Source: Bacteroidales bacterium UBA4295 (GTDB taxonomy: Bacteria > Bacteroidota > Bacteroidia > Bacteroidales > Paludibacteraceae). Taken from it: a stretch of 64,000 nucleotides of DNA. Below the pieces are notes generated by a model. It was not told the origin of the DNA. It searched no databases and worked only from the letters and a program-made list of their open reading frames with translations. Of this stretch, positions 1 to 8,748 are shown piece by piece (the first letter of the stretch is position 1; each line of letters opens with the position of its first letter). The translations under genes and the position numbers were made by a program. The DNA lies in the NCBI GenBank assembly GCA_002395805.1, contig DGVB01000026.1, positions 29,424 to 93,423 of the forward strand, written 5' to 3'.

Positions 1-506
1 CTCGGCGAACCGATCTCTTCTTCGCCCTCGAAGATGAACTTGACGTTGCATCGGAGTTGCCCTGTTTTGACCATGTATTCAAAGGCCTTCGCCTGAATCA
101 TCGCCTGCCCTTTGTCATCATCTGCACCGCGTGCATAAAGCCGCCCGTCGCGGATCTGAGGCTCCCAAGGATCGGATCTCCACTGCTCCACCGGCTCCAC
201 CGGCATCACATCGTAATGCGCATAGACGAGGACGGTAGGAAAGCCTACCCCCTGCCCCTCCCTAAAGGGAGGGGTGTACTCCGCATAGACGAAGGGGTTG
301 CCTTCTCCCCCTTTAGGGGGCCGGGGGGCTAATACTTCCGCTTTCTGGCAGCCGGCTTCGAGCAGCAACTCTCTCCACCGCTCGGCGCAGCGAACCATGT
401 CCGCTTTGTGTTCCGCTTGACAGCTCACACTCGGTATCCGAATGAGACTTGCCCACTCTTCCATAAACCGCGCTCTATGCGCGCTGATGTAGTCCTGAAT
501 AGTCAT
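1..506 (-). CDS. M20 family dipeptidase/metallopeptidase, N-terminal part (cut by window edge)
   Basis: The minus-strand frame is open from an ATG at 506 to the window edge, about 168 codons of what is usually a 450-residue enzyme. M20 peptidases are cytosolic two-metal exopeptidases that cleave dipeptides. The first metal-ligand motif is visible as AHYDVMPVEP (His and Asp), followed by RGADDDKGQ and EGEEEIGSP, which hold the bridging Asp, the catalytic Glu and a metal-ligand Glu. Between about residues 58 and 85 the reading frame carries two GC-rich palindromic repeats translated as PRPPKGGEG and TPPFREGQGVG, which have no place in the family fold. The start is fixed by a promoter 22 nt upstream. 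The family call is secure; the exact substrate is not. Confidence 0.88.
   Translation of the reverse strand, partial: MTIQDYISAHRARFMEEWASLIRIPSVSCQAEHKADMVRCAERWRELLLEAGCQKAEVLAPRPPKGGEGNPFVYAEYTPPFREGQGVGFPTVLVYAHYDVMPVEPVEQWRSDPWEPQIRDGRLYARGADDDKGQAMIQAKAFEYMVKTGQLRCNVKFIFEGEEEIGSP
242..331. repeat. In-frame GC-rich palindromic repeat pair inside the M20 gene
   Basis: Two arms, CCCCTCCCTAAAGGGAGGGG (255-274) and CTCCCCCTTTAGGGGG (305-320), lie in frame within the peptidase gene. Related copies with the shared AGCCTACCCC edge occur in argS (42931-42982) and in the aminopeptidase P gene (53497-53527). All three keep the host frame open. Confidence 0.8.
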
Positions 507-527
507 AACTCAACCATTTAGCGATTG

Positions 528-559
528 CAAAATTACTGCTTTTTTTTGAAATATGCAAA
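528..559 (-). promoter_or_regulatory. Promoter of the M20 peptidase gene
   Basis: On the minus strand, TTTG at 559-556 is followed after 20 nt by TAATTTTG at 535-528. This matches the Bacteroidetes primary sigma consensus TTTG-N19/20-TAnnTTTG. The start ATG lies 22 nt downstream. Confidence 0.8.
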
Positions 560-639
560 TTTATTTTTATTCGGGGAAATCTACAAAAAGTGTATATATA
601 CATAGTATATATACAGTAAGAGTGCATAAAATGCAAAAA

Positions 640-781
640 AATCGCAGTTATCCTATGGGTATCTTATGGTTATCCTATGGGTATCCTATGGTAAAATCAC
701 GTTCACCATAGGATAACTCCCCTTTCCGTCTAGGTTTTCCCCGCTTAACGGGGACAACCTCACCTATGGTAAAATCACGTT
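640..781. repeat. Repeat-rich intergenic block with hairpin
   Basis: The 300-nt gap between the M20 gene promoter and the AraC gene end holds four near-tandem copies of an 11-mer (TATCCTATGGG-type, 649-692), an inverted partner (CCATAGGATA, 706-715), two direct copies of an 18-mer beginning CTATGGTAAAATCACG (686-703 and 764-781), and between them a hairpin with AGGTT-TT-CCCCG paired to CGGGG-AC-AACCT (732-760). No gene is apparent. The open frame at 675-905 only reads through the repeat. Confidence 0.7.
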
Positions 782-810
782 TTTTTCCTGCAAACAGAGT
801 CCCCCAATAA

Positions 811-1923
811 TTAGAGAGTAGCGAGGTATTCTTTGTATTCGCGGGGAGTGCGTCCTGTCCAATGTTTGAAGGCATTAGTGAAGTTGCTTTGCTCGCTAAA
901 ACCAACCCGCTCGGCGAGTTCCTGGAAGGATAGAGATGGTTCGGATTTCATGATTCGCTGGGATTCCAGAATGCGAAGACGATTGATGAAAGAGTTGAAG
1001 TTCATTCCCTCTTCCTGATTGATGGCATTGCTAAGAACGGTACGGCTGACACATAGTTCGTGCGCCATCTGCTCCAAAGTAATACTCCGGCGGAGGTATA
1101 GTTGTTGATTCAGTATAGTTTCCCTCATTTTCTCCCATCGCTCGCTTCTGTTACTGCTTTTTCCCGGGATGCCGGCATCGGCATGGTAGTCGTAGAGAAC
1201 CGGTTTCATCTGGATGAAGAGCGAAGGGTACAACATAAAGAGTATACCCACGACGATATACAAGACCATGATGGTGATATTGAGAATAGCGGAGAGTGTA
1301 GGATTGAGGCTAGAAGTGATGCCGAGCGTGACAAGTCCGATACAGATGACAAAAGAGAAGCTGACACGGATCATATGGACATTGATCATCTTGTCCTCTG
1401 CGAAGAAATCCGCCGCCAGAGTTTGCCATCTCTTGCTCTCACAGACGAAACGCCAAGCGAAATAGAGACATAGCGCGACATACTGCGTCATCCATAGAAT
1501 GCGGATCCACACTTCGGGTTCGCGAATAAATCGGAACGGAGCGTCGTGGGTCGTAAGCGGTATATGCGGGAAGAAAAGGCGGATGATGCCATAGAGGCAG
1601 AGACAGACAATCAGCGGCGTGAAATGGAGCATCACATAGCGGTTAGTCACACGACGCGGGTTAATAAGGTTGATATGCGAGAGCGCGAGCAGGCACGCCT
1701 GTACGTTAGCCATAAAAAGGAATACCGGGTGCATCAGTTCGAGTGTGAGTCGTCCTTTGACGAGACAATAGACGGCCAGCGCTACATAAGAGAGCGAAAT
1801 CATCCACCGTGAGAGACGATATCCATGCAAGCGCGCATCGTCCCGCGGCATCGGTACAGCAACCATAAGGACCGCCATGACCATCAGTACTGCGAACAAT
1901 ATGTAAAACGAATAGGTAAACAC
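811..1923 (-). CDS. Membrane-anchored AraC family transcriptional regulator
   Basis: This 370-residue protein begins with about seven hydrophobic segments (residues 1-245, starting FTYSFYILFAVLMVMAVLMV). It ends with an AraC-type double helix-turn-helix (about 265-370) showing LEQMAHELCVSRTVLSNAIN and the family signature region FQELAERVGFSEQSNFTNAFKHWTGRTPREYK. This architecture is common in Bacteroidetes, where a membrane domain senses a signal and the cytosolic AraC domain binds DNA. It is divergent from the exported-protein cluster starting at 2087, an arrangement that suggests it may control that cluster (inference). A good promoter sits directly upstream. Confidence 0.9.
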   Translation of the reverse strand: MFTYSFYILFAVLMVMAVLMVAVPMPRDDARLHGYRLSRWMISLSYVALAVYCLVKGRLTLELMHPVFLFMANVQACLLALSHINLINPRRVTNRYVMLHFTPLIVCLCLYGIIRLFFPHIPLTTHDAPFRFIREPEVWIRILWMTQYVALCLYFAWRFVCESKRWQTLAADFFAEDKMINVHMIRVSFSFVICIGLVTLGITSSLNPTLSAILNITIMVLYIVVGILFMLYPSLFIQMKPVLYDYHADAGIPGKSSNRSERWEKMRETILNQQLYLRRSITLEQMAHELCVSRTVLSNAINQEEGMNFNSFINRLRILESQRIMKSEPSLSFQELAERVGFSEQSNFTNAFKHWTGRTPREYKEYLATL

Positions 1924-1939
1924 GCTTCAAAAACGAGTG

Positions 1940-1971
1940 CAAAGGTACAACAAAAATTGCACATATGCAAA
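1940..1971 (-). promoter_or_regulatory. Promoter of the AraC-type regulator
   Basis: Minus-strand TTTG (1971-1968), 20-nt spacer, TACCTTTG (1947-1940), with the start codon 17 nt downstream. Confidence 0.8.
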
Positions 1972-2033
1972 TTTTTGTACGATTTCATAAGTGAAATGTA
2001 CCTTTTGATAAGTGATTAATGACAAAAAAGCAG

Positions 2034-2041
2034 TACCTTTG
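2034..2041 (+). promoter_or_regulatory. -7 box of the 2087-5178 exported-protein cluster
   Basis: A perfect TACCTTTG lies 45 nt before the ATG at 2087. No TTTG is found at the usual 20-nt spacing (the nearest, 2004-2007, is 26 nt away), so this promoter may be weak or activator-dependent. The divergent AraC-type gene is a candidate activator. Confidence 0.5.
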
Positions 2042-2086
2042 TGGCGTGATTTAAAAGAAACTTTTAACCATATAAAATATATCGTT

Positions 2087-2518
2087 ATGAAAAAGATTTT
2101 TGCTTTAGCCTTCGTGGCGGCTGTATCTATTGTTTTTGGTGCGTGCGACGGGAATGCGCCGAGTCAACCCAATGTGTTTATTTCTATTGCTGACAACGGC
2201 AAGCATCAAGGTTTCTATTTGATGTATTTGTCGTATGTCTCTATCGGCGACAACGGACTTTCAGGAAAGAATATTTTGGGAGAGCGAAAGGGTACGTTAG
2301 AGTTCAAAGGCATGACGTATGAGTGCTGGAGTATTCCAAAAAGGAAATGCGATTTGTATTTCGAATATTATCAAGGCGAAGGATGGTCGCCGAAGAAGGA
2401 CAATGAGCGCAAGACCATCAATCTCAAAGATAACGAATGGGTACGTATCTCTTGGGATTTGGCGGAGAGTTATGCTACACAGCCGGGTATACTCCAAGGC
2501 TCCGGCACAATGTATTGA
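2087..2518 (+). CDS. Small lipoprotein of unknown function
   Basis: 143 residues with a type II signal peptide: a Lys-rich start (MKKIF), a hydrophobic core and a lipobox FGAC, so Cys 20 or so is expected to be lipidated. I recognise no domain in the mature part. It is rich in aromatic residues (FYLMYLSYVSIG, YFEYYQGEGW) and looks beta-rich. The ATG at 2087 is preferred to the upstream in-frame ATG at 2012 because the -7 box at 2034-2041 would lie inside the longer version and because it gives a clean signal peptide. It is followed after 16 nt by another lipoprotein gene, so the two are probably co-transcribed. Confidence 0.75.
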   Translation: MKKIFALAFVAAVSIVFGACDGNAPSQPNVFISIADNGKHQGFYLMYLSYVSIGDNGLSGKNILGERKGTLEFKGMTYECWSIPKRKCDLYFEYYQGEGWSPKKDNERKTINLKDNEWVRISWDLAESYATQPGILQGSGTMY

Positions 2519-2534
2519 TTAAAATTATACAGTT

Positions 2535-4502
2535 ATGAAAAAGTTCTTGCTTTTGTTGGCGGCGGCGGGGATGATGATAGCTTGCGGGGGAGGCAACGAA
2601 CCGACCGTAAAGAGTGCGACTGCGAAAGTGACGTCGGAAGGCGGAGAGTATACGCTGAGCAACGGCGTGACGCTGATCGTACCGAGCGGTGCTGTAAGCG
2701 GGACAACAGAGGTCAAAGTGGACTATCTGGAGTACCCGGATGAGAGTACCGGCACGCTGCCGAACGATATACAGGGCATGGTGCGTTTCGAGCCGGAAGG
2801 ACTGGTTTTTGACCGTCCGATACAGGTGAAGATGCCGCTTAACCAGCCTGCGCAGGGCAAGACGGATATCATCTATTGGTCTGCCGGAGACGAACGATGG
2901 TATATCACCGACCGCGGCGAGACAGCCGGCGGAGAAGTGACATTCTACGTGGATCATTTCAGCAGCTATGCCTCGATAGGAGGCGGATGGAGCGATATAT
3001 TCAGCACAATGGATACGTATGTCGGCGGGTCGGATAACGAAGAAGCAATCTCGAATGCCGTGAAGCGATTCCTGGAGCAAGAGTTATGGGAAGAGATGGG
3101 CATGAAAGACTTGCATTTTGCGGCGCACACGAGTGCCGGAAACTCCTGCGCAAAGGCCTGCGGCCTGTACGGTTTCTGGTCGAGCGAACAAGGCGGAAAG
3201 ACGCGGCAAGGAGGAGGTGTCGTCAAGGAGAAAAGTAAGCATAACCTCGTTTCTACCATAGCGATGTCGAGCAGTCAGATGACAAGTCATCTGCAGAGCG
3301 AGACACAGATAGCGGCAGACCGGATCATCGAGATTTACGGCGAGCCGTGCGCGACAGAGTTAACCGGTTCGGCCAGCCCTGCGACGGTAGAGAAAGGCAA
3401 GAAAACGACCGTGACGATCAAAGCGCATTGCGATGGATCGCCGCTGGCCGACCAGCTGATACAGATATCCTGCTCGCCCGAACTATCCTGCGGTACGGTG
3501 AACAAGAAAACCGACAGCAACGGCGAGATAGAGATCTCCGTCAAAGGAGAGGAAGAAGGTACAGGTATCGTCTATGCCAAAGCCGTGAGCACCATCGACC
3601 CGGAGATAGAGACCGAAATCCAGATCCCCGTCAAAGTAGGTGACGGCGACAACTGGCGAATTACTTTAGATATGCATATAAAATGTACCTCTTCGTTTAT
3701 AGAAAGTAATACCGAAGGTATCTACACCGAAGACTATAAGGTTGAAGGCAGCGATCAGTCGATTGAATACGGCTTTACGGAAGTGATAGACATAACCATC
3801 GGCGCACCGCAGAAATTCGACCAATATATATACAGCCAAATATCCGGAAAGGCGTCCGTTACTAACCATCGTGACGAGTATAAGTGTGATCTTCCTACTT
3901 TCAGGCAGAGCGGCAAAGTTACAATCATGGATATTGTTTCCACTGCCAGTATGTCGCAGACCTTATCCGCTTCGCCGGAATTCCAGGACTTCAAAGATAT
4001 TCCAATAGTCGGCACTTATTCTTCGGGGGAAGGTAAGACTATGTTCGCTTTCTTTGTTGGCTACAGCGATCTGGATGCTGTGTACAGCAGCAGCGCGGAG
4101 GATGATTATAATATGTTGATGAAGTATACTTTCTTCAATCCGAATATCACAGGCTCTTGGTCTGCCAGCGATTCGGATGACAGAAATGAGGACGGAACTA
4201 TCCTTTATGGAAAAATCGGCATGATGGATGGCGGAAATGGACATAGCCTAGCTATTTGCTCGGCGGTGTCCAGTTTCTCCAATTCGGTCAATCTTCAAGA
4301 AGAAACCATCCCTATCCAGTATTCTACAGATGATTACTCTTTAATGGCTATCAATGTTGGGAATTATGGCATCAGCGGAGAATGGGCTGCACGTGTAGGC
4401 ATTTATCCGACTTTAAATTGGGTAGGTTTGGCAGATTGGACCGGCAAACGCCACTGGACTGTTACCGGCACGCTGAAGGTTGAACAATTGGATAAGAAAT
4501 AA
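2535..4502 (+). CDS. Large multidomain lipoprotein (ZU5-like and Ig-like domains)
   Basis: 655 residues with a lipoprotein signal (MKKFLLLLAAAGMMIACGGG). Residues ~25-140 resemble a ZU5-type beta domain (EGGEYTLSNGVTLIVPSGAV, then FEPEGLVFDRPIQVKMPL). Residues ~255-365 resemble a bacterial Ig-like domain of the Big_1 type (SPATVEKGKKTTVTIKA, TDSNGEIEISVKG). The rest shows no domain I can name. It is probably a surface- or periplasm-facing protein on a lipid anchor. It sits between two other exported proteins in a co-directional cluster facing away from an AraC-type regulator. The domain calls are by eye and moderately sure; the function is unknown. Confidence 0.75.
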   Translation: MKKFLLLLAAAGMMIACGGGNEPTVKSATAKVTSEGGEYTLSNGVTLIVPSGAVSGTTEVKVDYLEYPDESTGTLPNDIQGMVRFEPEGLVFDRPIQVKMPLNQPAQGKTDIIYWSAGDERWYITDRGETAGGEVTFYVDHFSSYASIGGGWSDIFSTMDTYVGGSDNEEAISNAVKRFLEQELWEEMGMKDLHFAAHTSAGNSCAKACGLYGFWSSEQGGKTRQGGGVVKEKSKHNLVSTIAMSSSQMTSHLQSETQIAADRIIEIYGEPCATELTGSASPATVEKGKKTTVTIKAHCDGSPLADQLIQISCSPELSCGTVNKKTDSNGEIEISVKGEEEGTGIVYAKAVSTIDPEIETEIQIPVKVGDGDNWRITLDMHIKCTSSFIESNTEGIYTEDYKVEGSDQSIEYGFTEVIDITIGAPQKFDQYIYSQISGKASVTNHRDEYKCDLPTFRQSGKVTIMDIVSTASMSQTLSASPEFQDFKDIPIVGTYSSGEGKTMFAFFVGYSDLDAVYSSSAEDDYNMLMKYTFFNPNITGSWSASDSDDRNEDGTILYGKIGMMDGGNGHSLAICSAVSSFSNSVNLQEETIPIQYSTDDYSLMAINVGNYGISGEWAARVGIYPTLNWVGLADWTGKRHWTVTGTLKVEQLDKK

Positions 4503-4524
4503 ATAAACAATAAATCATATCGTT

Positions 4525-5178
4525 ATGAGAAAAATCTTAGTATTATGCTTCGCTGCTCTGGTAAGCGTTGCGCTGTTTGCCAAGAAGCAAACAACAGAGA
4601 CACCGGGTCTGAAGCTCATTGAGGGCAACAGCCGTTTTATCAACGAGAATGCCAAAGTGGCTCTCTTCATGGATTTCGAAAACGCCGTTTCAGTGGAATA
4701 CGGCAAAGACAAAAAGACCGTAGAGCGCAACGAAGGACGAATGCTGGATTCTATTCCTGCCGAGGAATGGAAGAAAGATTTCGTAGAGTTGAACCAACGG
4801 ATGGTGGCTTATTTCAATGAGGTGGCTACCGCGGCAGGCAAACCGATCCGCATGACCGCTAATCCCGACGAAGCCCAATATGATATCTTCATCAAAGTGG
4901 ATACAATCGACATGGGCAACACCGGTGCTGCTGTGTTCGTGAGACATGCAGGCTGTGCTATAGGCACAGGAGATGTGTGGATCAAGAAACATAACTCCGA
5001 AGAAGTGGTATGTCATCTGCATATGAACAAGATGGAAGCGGAATGGAACGACATGTACAAAATTGACCGTCTGATCCGCCTCTACGGCTGGGATCTGATG
5101 GGTAAGTATTTCTTCAACGCCACCATGTATCCCGTTCCTTTCTCCACCAAATTTAAGATCACCGTACAGAAGAAATAG
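4525..5178 (+). CDS. Exported protein of unknown function
   Basis: 217 residues with a cleavable type I signal peptide (MRKILVLCFAALVSVALFA, then KKQ). The mature part contains VALFMDFENAVSVEYG and YDIFIKVDTIDMGNTGAAVFV. No catalytic motif is apparent. It is the last gene of the three-gene exported cluster, followed by a strong terminator at 5222-5244. It is probably periplasmic. I do not recognise the family. Confidence 0.7.
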   Translation: MRKILVLCFAALVSVALFAKKQTTETPGLKLIEGNSRFINENAKVALFMDFENAVSVEYGKDKKTVERNEGRMLDSIPAEEWKKDFVELNQRMVAYFNEVATAAGKPIRMTANPDEAQYDIFIKVDTIDMGNTGAAVFVRHAGCAIGTGDVWIKKHNSEEVVCHLHMNKMEAEWNDMYKIDRLIRLYGWDLMGKYFFNATMYPVPFSTKFKITVQKK

Positions 5179-5221
5179 AGCGAGCAGAGCTCGCGCGTAA
5201 CGCTTCGTTGTTGAGAAAAAG

Positions 5222-5244
5222 GCACCCCATCGGGTGCTTTTTTT
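5222..5244 (+). terminator. Rho-independent terminator after the exported-protein cluster
   Basis: Stem GCACCC (5222-5227), loop CATC, stem GGGTGC (5232-5237), then seven T residues. Confidence 0.85.
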
Positions 5245-5253
5245 GCTTTTTTC

Positions 5254-5284
5254 TTGCACAATTCGAAAAAAAGCAGTACCTTTG
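5254..5284 (+). promoter_or_regulatory. Promoter of lptD
   Basis: TTG (5254-5256), 20-nt spacer, TACCTTTG (5277-5284). It lies between the upstream terminator and the ATG at 5304. This excludes the longer in-frame ORF starting at 5208, because that start would sit in the terminator. Confidence 0.8.
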
Positions 5285-5303
5285 CGGGCTAAATTGGCTT
5301 ATT

Positions 5304-8060
5304 ATGCGCTCGCGCGTGCTCAGGTACATAGGGTTATTGGGTGTTCTCCTGCTCTGCTTCCAGGCAGTGCGGGCGGAAGACAGCATACCGAAGCCGAAGA
5401 AAGAGAGCGAACTGAAATCGCCGGTGCACTATCAGTCCTCCGACTCGATGATCATGATGGGCAACGGTACCGCTTTCCTCCACGGCAAGGGTGACCTCCA
5501 ATACGAATCAATGGAACTGGAGGCGGATTTCATCCGTATGAACATGGACTCCAGTCTCATCTACGCACACGGCGTGTACGATTCGATCTACGAAGAATGG
5601 CACGGCAAACCGGTCTTCCATGACGGCAAAGAGAGCTACGAGACCAACGAGATCACCTATAACATCAAGACGCAGAAAGGTTACATCCGCCATGTGGTCA
5701 CCCAGCAGGGCGAGGGATATATCATTGCCGACAAGACCAAGAAGATGAACGGAGACGAGATGATGCTCGGCGGCGGACAATACACCACCTGCGACGATCA
5801 TGACCACCCGCATTTCTACCTCAAGCTGACGAAAGCCAAAGTGAAGCCGGGCGAGTACATCGCAGCCGGTCCGTCGTATCTGGTAGTAGGCGACGTGCCG
5901 CTGCCGATCGCGCTGCCGTTCGGTTTCTTCCCCTTCACAGACAGTTACTCCTCCGGTCTGATCATGCCGAACTTCGGCGACGACTACTCGCGAGGTCTCT
6001 ACCTGCAGGGCCTCGGATACTATTTCGCCATCTGCGACTACCTGGATCTGGAGGTCAAAGGCGACATCTACAGCCGCGGCACCTGGGCTATCTCCGCTAC
6101 CACCAAATATCTCTGGCGGTACCATTTCTCCGGCAGCCTGAGTATCAACTACCGCAACGACGTGACGGGCGAGAAAGGTCTGCCGGACTACTCGGCGAAC
6201 AAGAACTTCAGCCTTACATGGAGTCATAACCAGGACGCCAAGGCGAACCCGTACAGCACCTTCTCCGCATCCGTCAATTTCTCGACCTCGGGTTATGACC
6301 GCAGTAACATCAACAACTATTACAACCCGAACCTGTATTCCACCAACACGAAGAGCAGTACGATCAACTATACCCAGCGTTTCCCCGACAGCCCGTGGAC
6401 GCTGAGCATGAGCGCGAGCCTGCAGCAACGAACCAGCGACTCGACGATCAGCCTGACGGCTCCTCAGTTCACGGTGAACATGAGCAGCCAGTACCCGTTC
6501 AAACTATGGCGTCAGGCAACACTCAAACGCAAAGGCAAAGTGGCAGGCAAGGAGAAATGGTACGAGAAAATCAGTATGAGTTACTCCATGAACGGCAAGA
6601 TCCAGGGCAATAACATCAAAGAGAAAGATTTTCTCCACTCGGATTTCTTCCGCGACTGGAGTTCAAGCATCAACCACAGCCTGCCTATCAAGGCCTCCTT
6701 CACGGTATTCAAATACCTGTCCATTTCTCCGAGCATCAACCTGCGCGACCGGATGTATTTCACCCGCGTGGACCAGCGATGGGACGACGAAGCACAAGCT
6801 CTGGCGCGCGACACCACCACCGGATTCTACAATGTCTTTGATTTCGATGTAGGTGTCAGCCTCAGCACCAAGCTATACGGTTTCTATACACCGCTTAAGA
6901 AACTATTCCCGCATAGCAAAGTGGAGAAATTCCGCCATGTGATCACTCCTACGCTGTCCGTCAACTACCACCCTGATTTCGGCGCTGCATTCTGGGGGTA
7001 CCACGGCAGTTACGAAGAACCGATATATGCCGGCACAGACTCCATCACAGGCCGTAAGATCCAGAAAGTGGACGAAGCGGGCAACCCCGTTTTCCTGCAC
7101 CGCACCTATTCGCGTTTCACGCAAGGCAACGCGCCGCGAGGAATGTCGGCGAGTCTTAACTTCGGCGTAGCCAACAACCTGGAAGTAAAAGTAGTCAACA
7201 AAGACGACACCACCGGCAAACAGCCGTACAAAGTGATCAGCCTGATAGACAATTTCTCCGTCAACGGAGGATATAACTTCGCTGCGGACTCCATGAACTG
7301 GAGTCGTTTCTCCGTCAACCTGAGGCTGAAATTCCCGAAGCTGAACAACTACTCCATCAACCTCAATACCACACTTGACCCGTATATGTACGAACTGAAC
7401 GCAGCCGGCAACCCTGTGCAGACCAACAAACAGTACTGGCATAACGGCCGTTTCCCCCACTGGAGCGGTTTCAGCTGGAACTTCAGTTATACCTTCAACA
7501 ACCAGACCCTCAAGAAATGGAAGGCAGCGATAGAGAAGCGGAGGGGCGGAAGAGAAGTACCAAGTGACCAAGTACCAAGTGACGAAGGTGAGACGCTGGA
7601 GCCCATTGAGAAAGGCAGCGACGGCATGGACAAAGGTGCCAAACGGGAAAGCAAGAATGAATCTGAGGTGGACGACGGATACGTGCGGACAGAATTCCCG
7701 TGGAGCCTGTCGATCAACTACTCTCTTGCTTATGCCTCCGGTAGTGAGTTCGACTACGATAAGATGTACTACAAGATGAAATGGCGGAACTCATTGAGCC
7801 TGAGCGGCAACATCGGTCTCGGCAAGGGATGGAAAGTGAGCGCCAACATGACCTATAACTTCGATGTCATGAAGGTCACCTCCTGCACCTTCAACATCAG
7901 CCGAGACCTGCACTGCTGGAACATGACCGCCAGCATCAACCCCATCGGACCGTTCAAGAGTTACACGTTCCACATCGGTGTGAATGCGTCGATCCTGAGC
8001 GACCTCAAATATGACAAGAACAGCAACCAGAATACAAACGGGCGAGTTAACTGGTGGTAG
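5304..8060 (+). CDS. lptD: LPS-assembly outer-membrane protein LptD
   Basis: 918 residues: signal peptide MRSRVLRYIGLLGVLLLCFQ ending before AEDS, an OstA/jellyroll-like N-terminal region (about 40-230; SSDSMIMMGNGTAFLHGKG, YETNEITYNIKTQKGYI, then a GGGQYTTCDDHDHPHFY motif typical of LptD), and a long series of amphipathic beta strands to the C-terminus. In this family the barrel inserts lipopolysaccharide into the outer leaflet. Near residue 750 a short repeat array is translated as EVPSDQVPSDEG, followed by an acidic/basic linker, probably an extracellular loop. Start chosen from the promoter and the signal peptide. Length fits Bacteroidetes LptD. Confidence 0.9.
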   Translation: MRSRVLRYIGLLGVLLLCFQAVRAEDSIPKPKKESELKSPVHYQSSDSMIMMGNGTAFLHGKGDLQYESMELEADFIRMNMDSSLIYAHGVYDSIYEEWHGKPVFHDGKESYETNEITYNIKTQKGYIRHVVTQQGEGYIIADKTKKMNGDEMMLGGGQYTTCDDHDHPHFYLKLTKAKVKPGEYIAAGPSYLVVGDVPLPIALPFGFFPFTDSYSSGLIMPNFGDDYSRGLYLQGLGYYFAICDYLDLEVKGDIYSRGTWAISATTKYLWRYHFSGSLSINYRNDVTGEKGLPDYSANKNFSLTWSHNQDAKANPYSTFSASVNFSTSGYDRSNINNYYNPNLYSTNTKSSTINYTQRFPDSPWTLSMSASLQQRTSDSTISLTAPQFTVNMSSQYPFKLWRQATLKRKGKVAGKEKWYEKISMSYSMNGKIQGNNIKEKDFLHSDFFRDWSSSINHSLPIKASFTVFKYLSISPSINLRDRMYFTRVDQRWDDEAQALARDTTTGFYNVFDFDVGVSLSTKLYGFYTPLKKLFPHSKVEKFRHVITPTLSVNYHPDFGAAFWGYHGSYEEPIYAGTDSITGRKIQKVDEAGNPVFLHRTYSRFTQGNAPRGMSASLNFGVANNLEVKVVNKDDTTGKQPYKVISLIDNFSVNGGYNFAADSMNWSRFSVNLRLKFPKLNNYSINLNTTLDPYMYELNAAGNPVQTNKQYWHNGRFPHWSGFSWNFSYTFNNQTLKKWKAAIEKRRGGREVPSDQVPSDEGETLEPIEKGSDGMDKGAKRESKNESEVDDGYVRTEFPWSLSINYSLAYASGSEFDYDKMYYKMKWRNSLSLSGNIGLGKGWKVSANMTYNFDVMKVTSCTFNISRDLHCWNMTASINPIGPFKSYTFHIGVNASILSDLKYDKNSNQNTNGRVNWW
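7555..7587. repeat. 7/8-nt tandem repeat inside lptD
   Basis: Alternating AAGTACC and AAGTGACC units, four in all, read in frame as VPSDQVPSDE. They sit in a predicted loop of the barrel. Confidence 0.75.
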
Positions 8061-8075
8061 TCGCGCGAAGATAAG

Positions 8076-8110
8076 AATAATGAATAATGAATAATGATTA
8101 ATGATTAATG
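8076..8110. repeat. Five heptamers leading into the slyD start codon
   Basis: AATAATG three times (8076-8096) then ATTAATG twice (8097-8110), in perfect 7-nt register. The last unit supplies the ATG at 8108. Confidence 0.85.
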
Positions 8111-8695
8111 AATATGAAGATTGAAAACCAAAAAGTAGTGTCTGCCACGTACGAGTTGTATATCAACGGCGAGAATGGCGCAGAAGAGTTAATGGAAAAA
8201 GCCACGGAGGAAGCTCCGTTAGTATGGTGTCAAGGCGAAGGAATGATGTTACCCGCTTTTGAAGCCCAAATGGAGGGCAAAGAGCCGGGAGACAACTTCG
8301 ATTTCGTGCTTGCTGCCCAAGACGCCTACGGCGAGTACTTGGAAGAAGGCCTAATGGAGTTGCCGAAGACGATGTTCTTCAACGGCGACGGGGAGTTTGA
8401 CGACGAGCGCGTCTATGTAGGTGCTATCGTACCGATGAACACCGTGGACGGGCAGATCGTCAAAGCGCAGGTTTGCGAGATCACAGACGACCAAGTGACC
8501 ATCGACCTTAACCACCCCTACGCAGGAGAGGACCTGCATTTCAAAGGTGTCATCCTTGCCATCCGCGATGTGACAGAAGGCGAACTGAAAGCCATCCGCC
8601 ATCCGAAACACGGCTGCGGAGGATGCGGCGGAGGATGCGGCAAAAAGAAAGGCGAAGGCTGCGAGGGATGCGGAGGATGCGGAGGTTGTAACTAG
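8108..8695 (+). CDS. slyD: FKBP-type peptidyl-prolyl cis-trans isomerase, SlyD type
   Basis: 195 residues. SlyD is a cytosolic prolyl isomerase and chaperone with a metal-binding tail. The FKBP core is residues ~1-75 and 130-165, interrupted by the insert-in-flap domain (about 75-125: TMFFNGDGEF...VYVGAIVPM). The C-terminus is a Gly/Cys-rich tail (CGGCGGGCGKKKGEGCEGCG), as in metal-binding SlyD proteins. ATG at 8108 or 8114 are both possible; both lie at the end of a heptamer array. It lies between lptD and der. Confidence 0.9.
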   Translation: MNMKIENQKVVSATYELYINGENGAEELMEKATEEAPLVWCQGEGMMLPAFEAQMEGKEPGDNFDFVLAAQDAYGEYLEEGLMELPKTMFFNGDGEFDDERVYVGAIVPMNTVDGQIVKAQVCEITDDQVTIDLNHPYAGEDLHFKGVILAIRDVTEGELKAIRHPKHGCGGCGGGCGKKKGEGCEGCGGCGGCN

Positions 8696-8721
8696 GGGAT
8701 ACTAGGACTCCTAGGATCCTA
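8692..8721. repeat. CTAGGAnn repeat starting at the slyD stop codon
   Basis: CTAGGGGATA, CTAGGACTC, CTAGGATC, CTAG. The first unit contains the TAG stop (8693-8695). Confidence 0.65.
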
Positions 8722-8748
8722 GAAAAATAATAACAAAATCAATAAACT

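Noticed and set aside
675..905. Small minus-strand ORF with repeated RDFTIG peptide
   Set aside because: The peptide repeat is only the translation of the 18-nt direct DNA repeats, and the ORF overlaps the AraC-type gene.
5208..5303. Longer N-terminus for LptD
   Set aside because: It would cross the upstream terminator and the promoter; the signal peptide begins at 5304.
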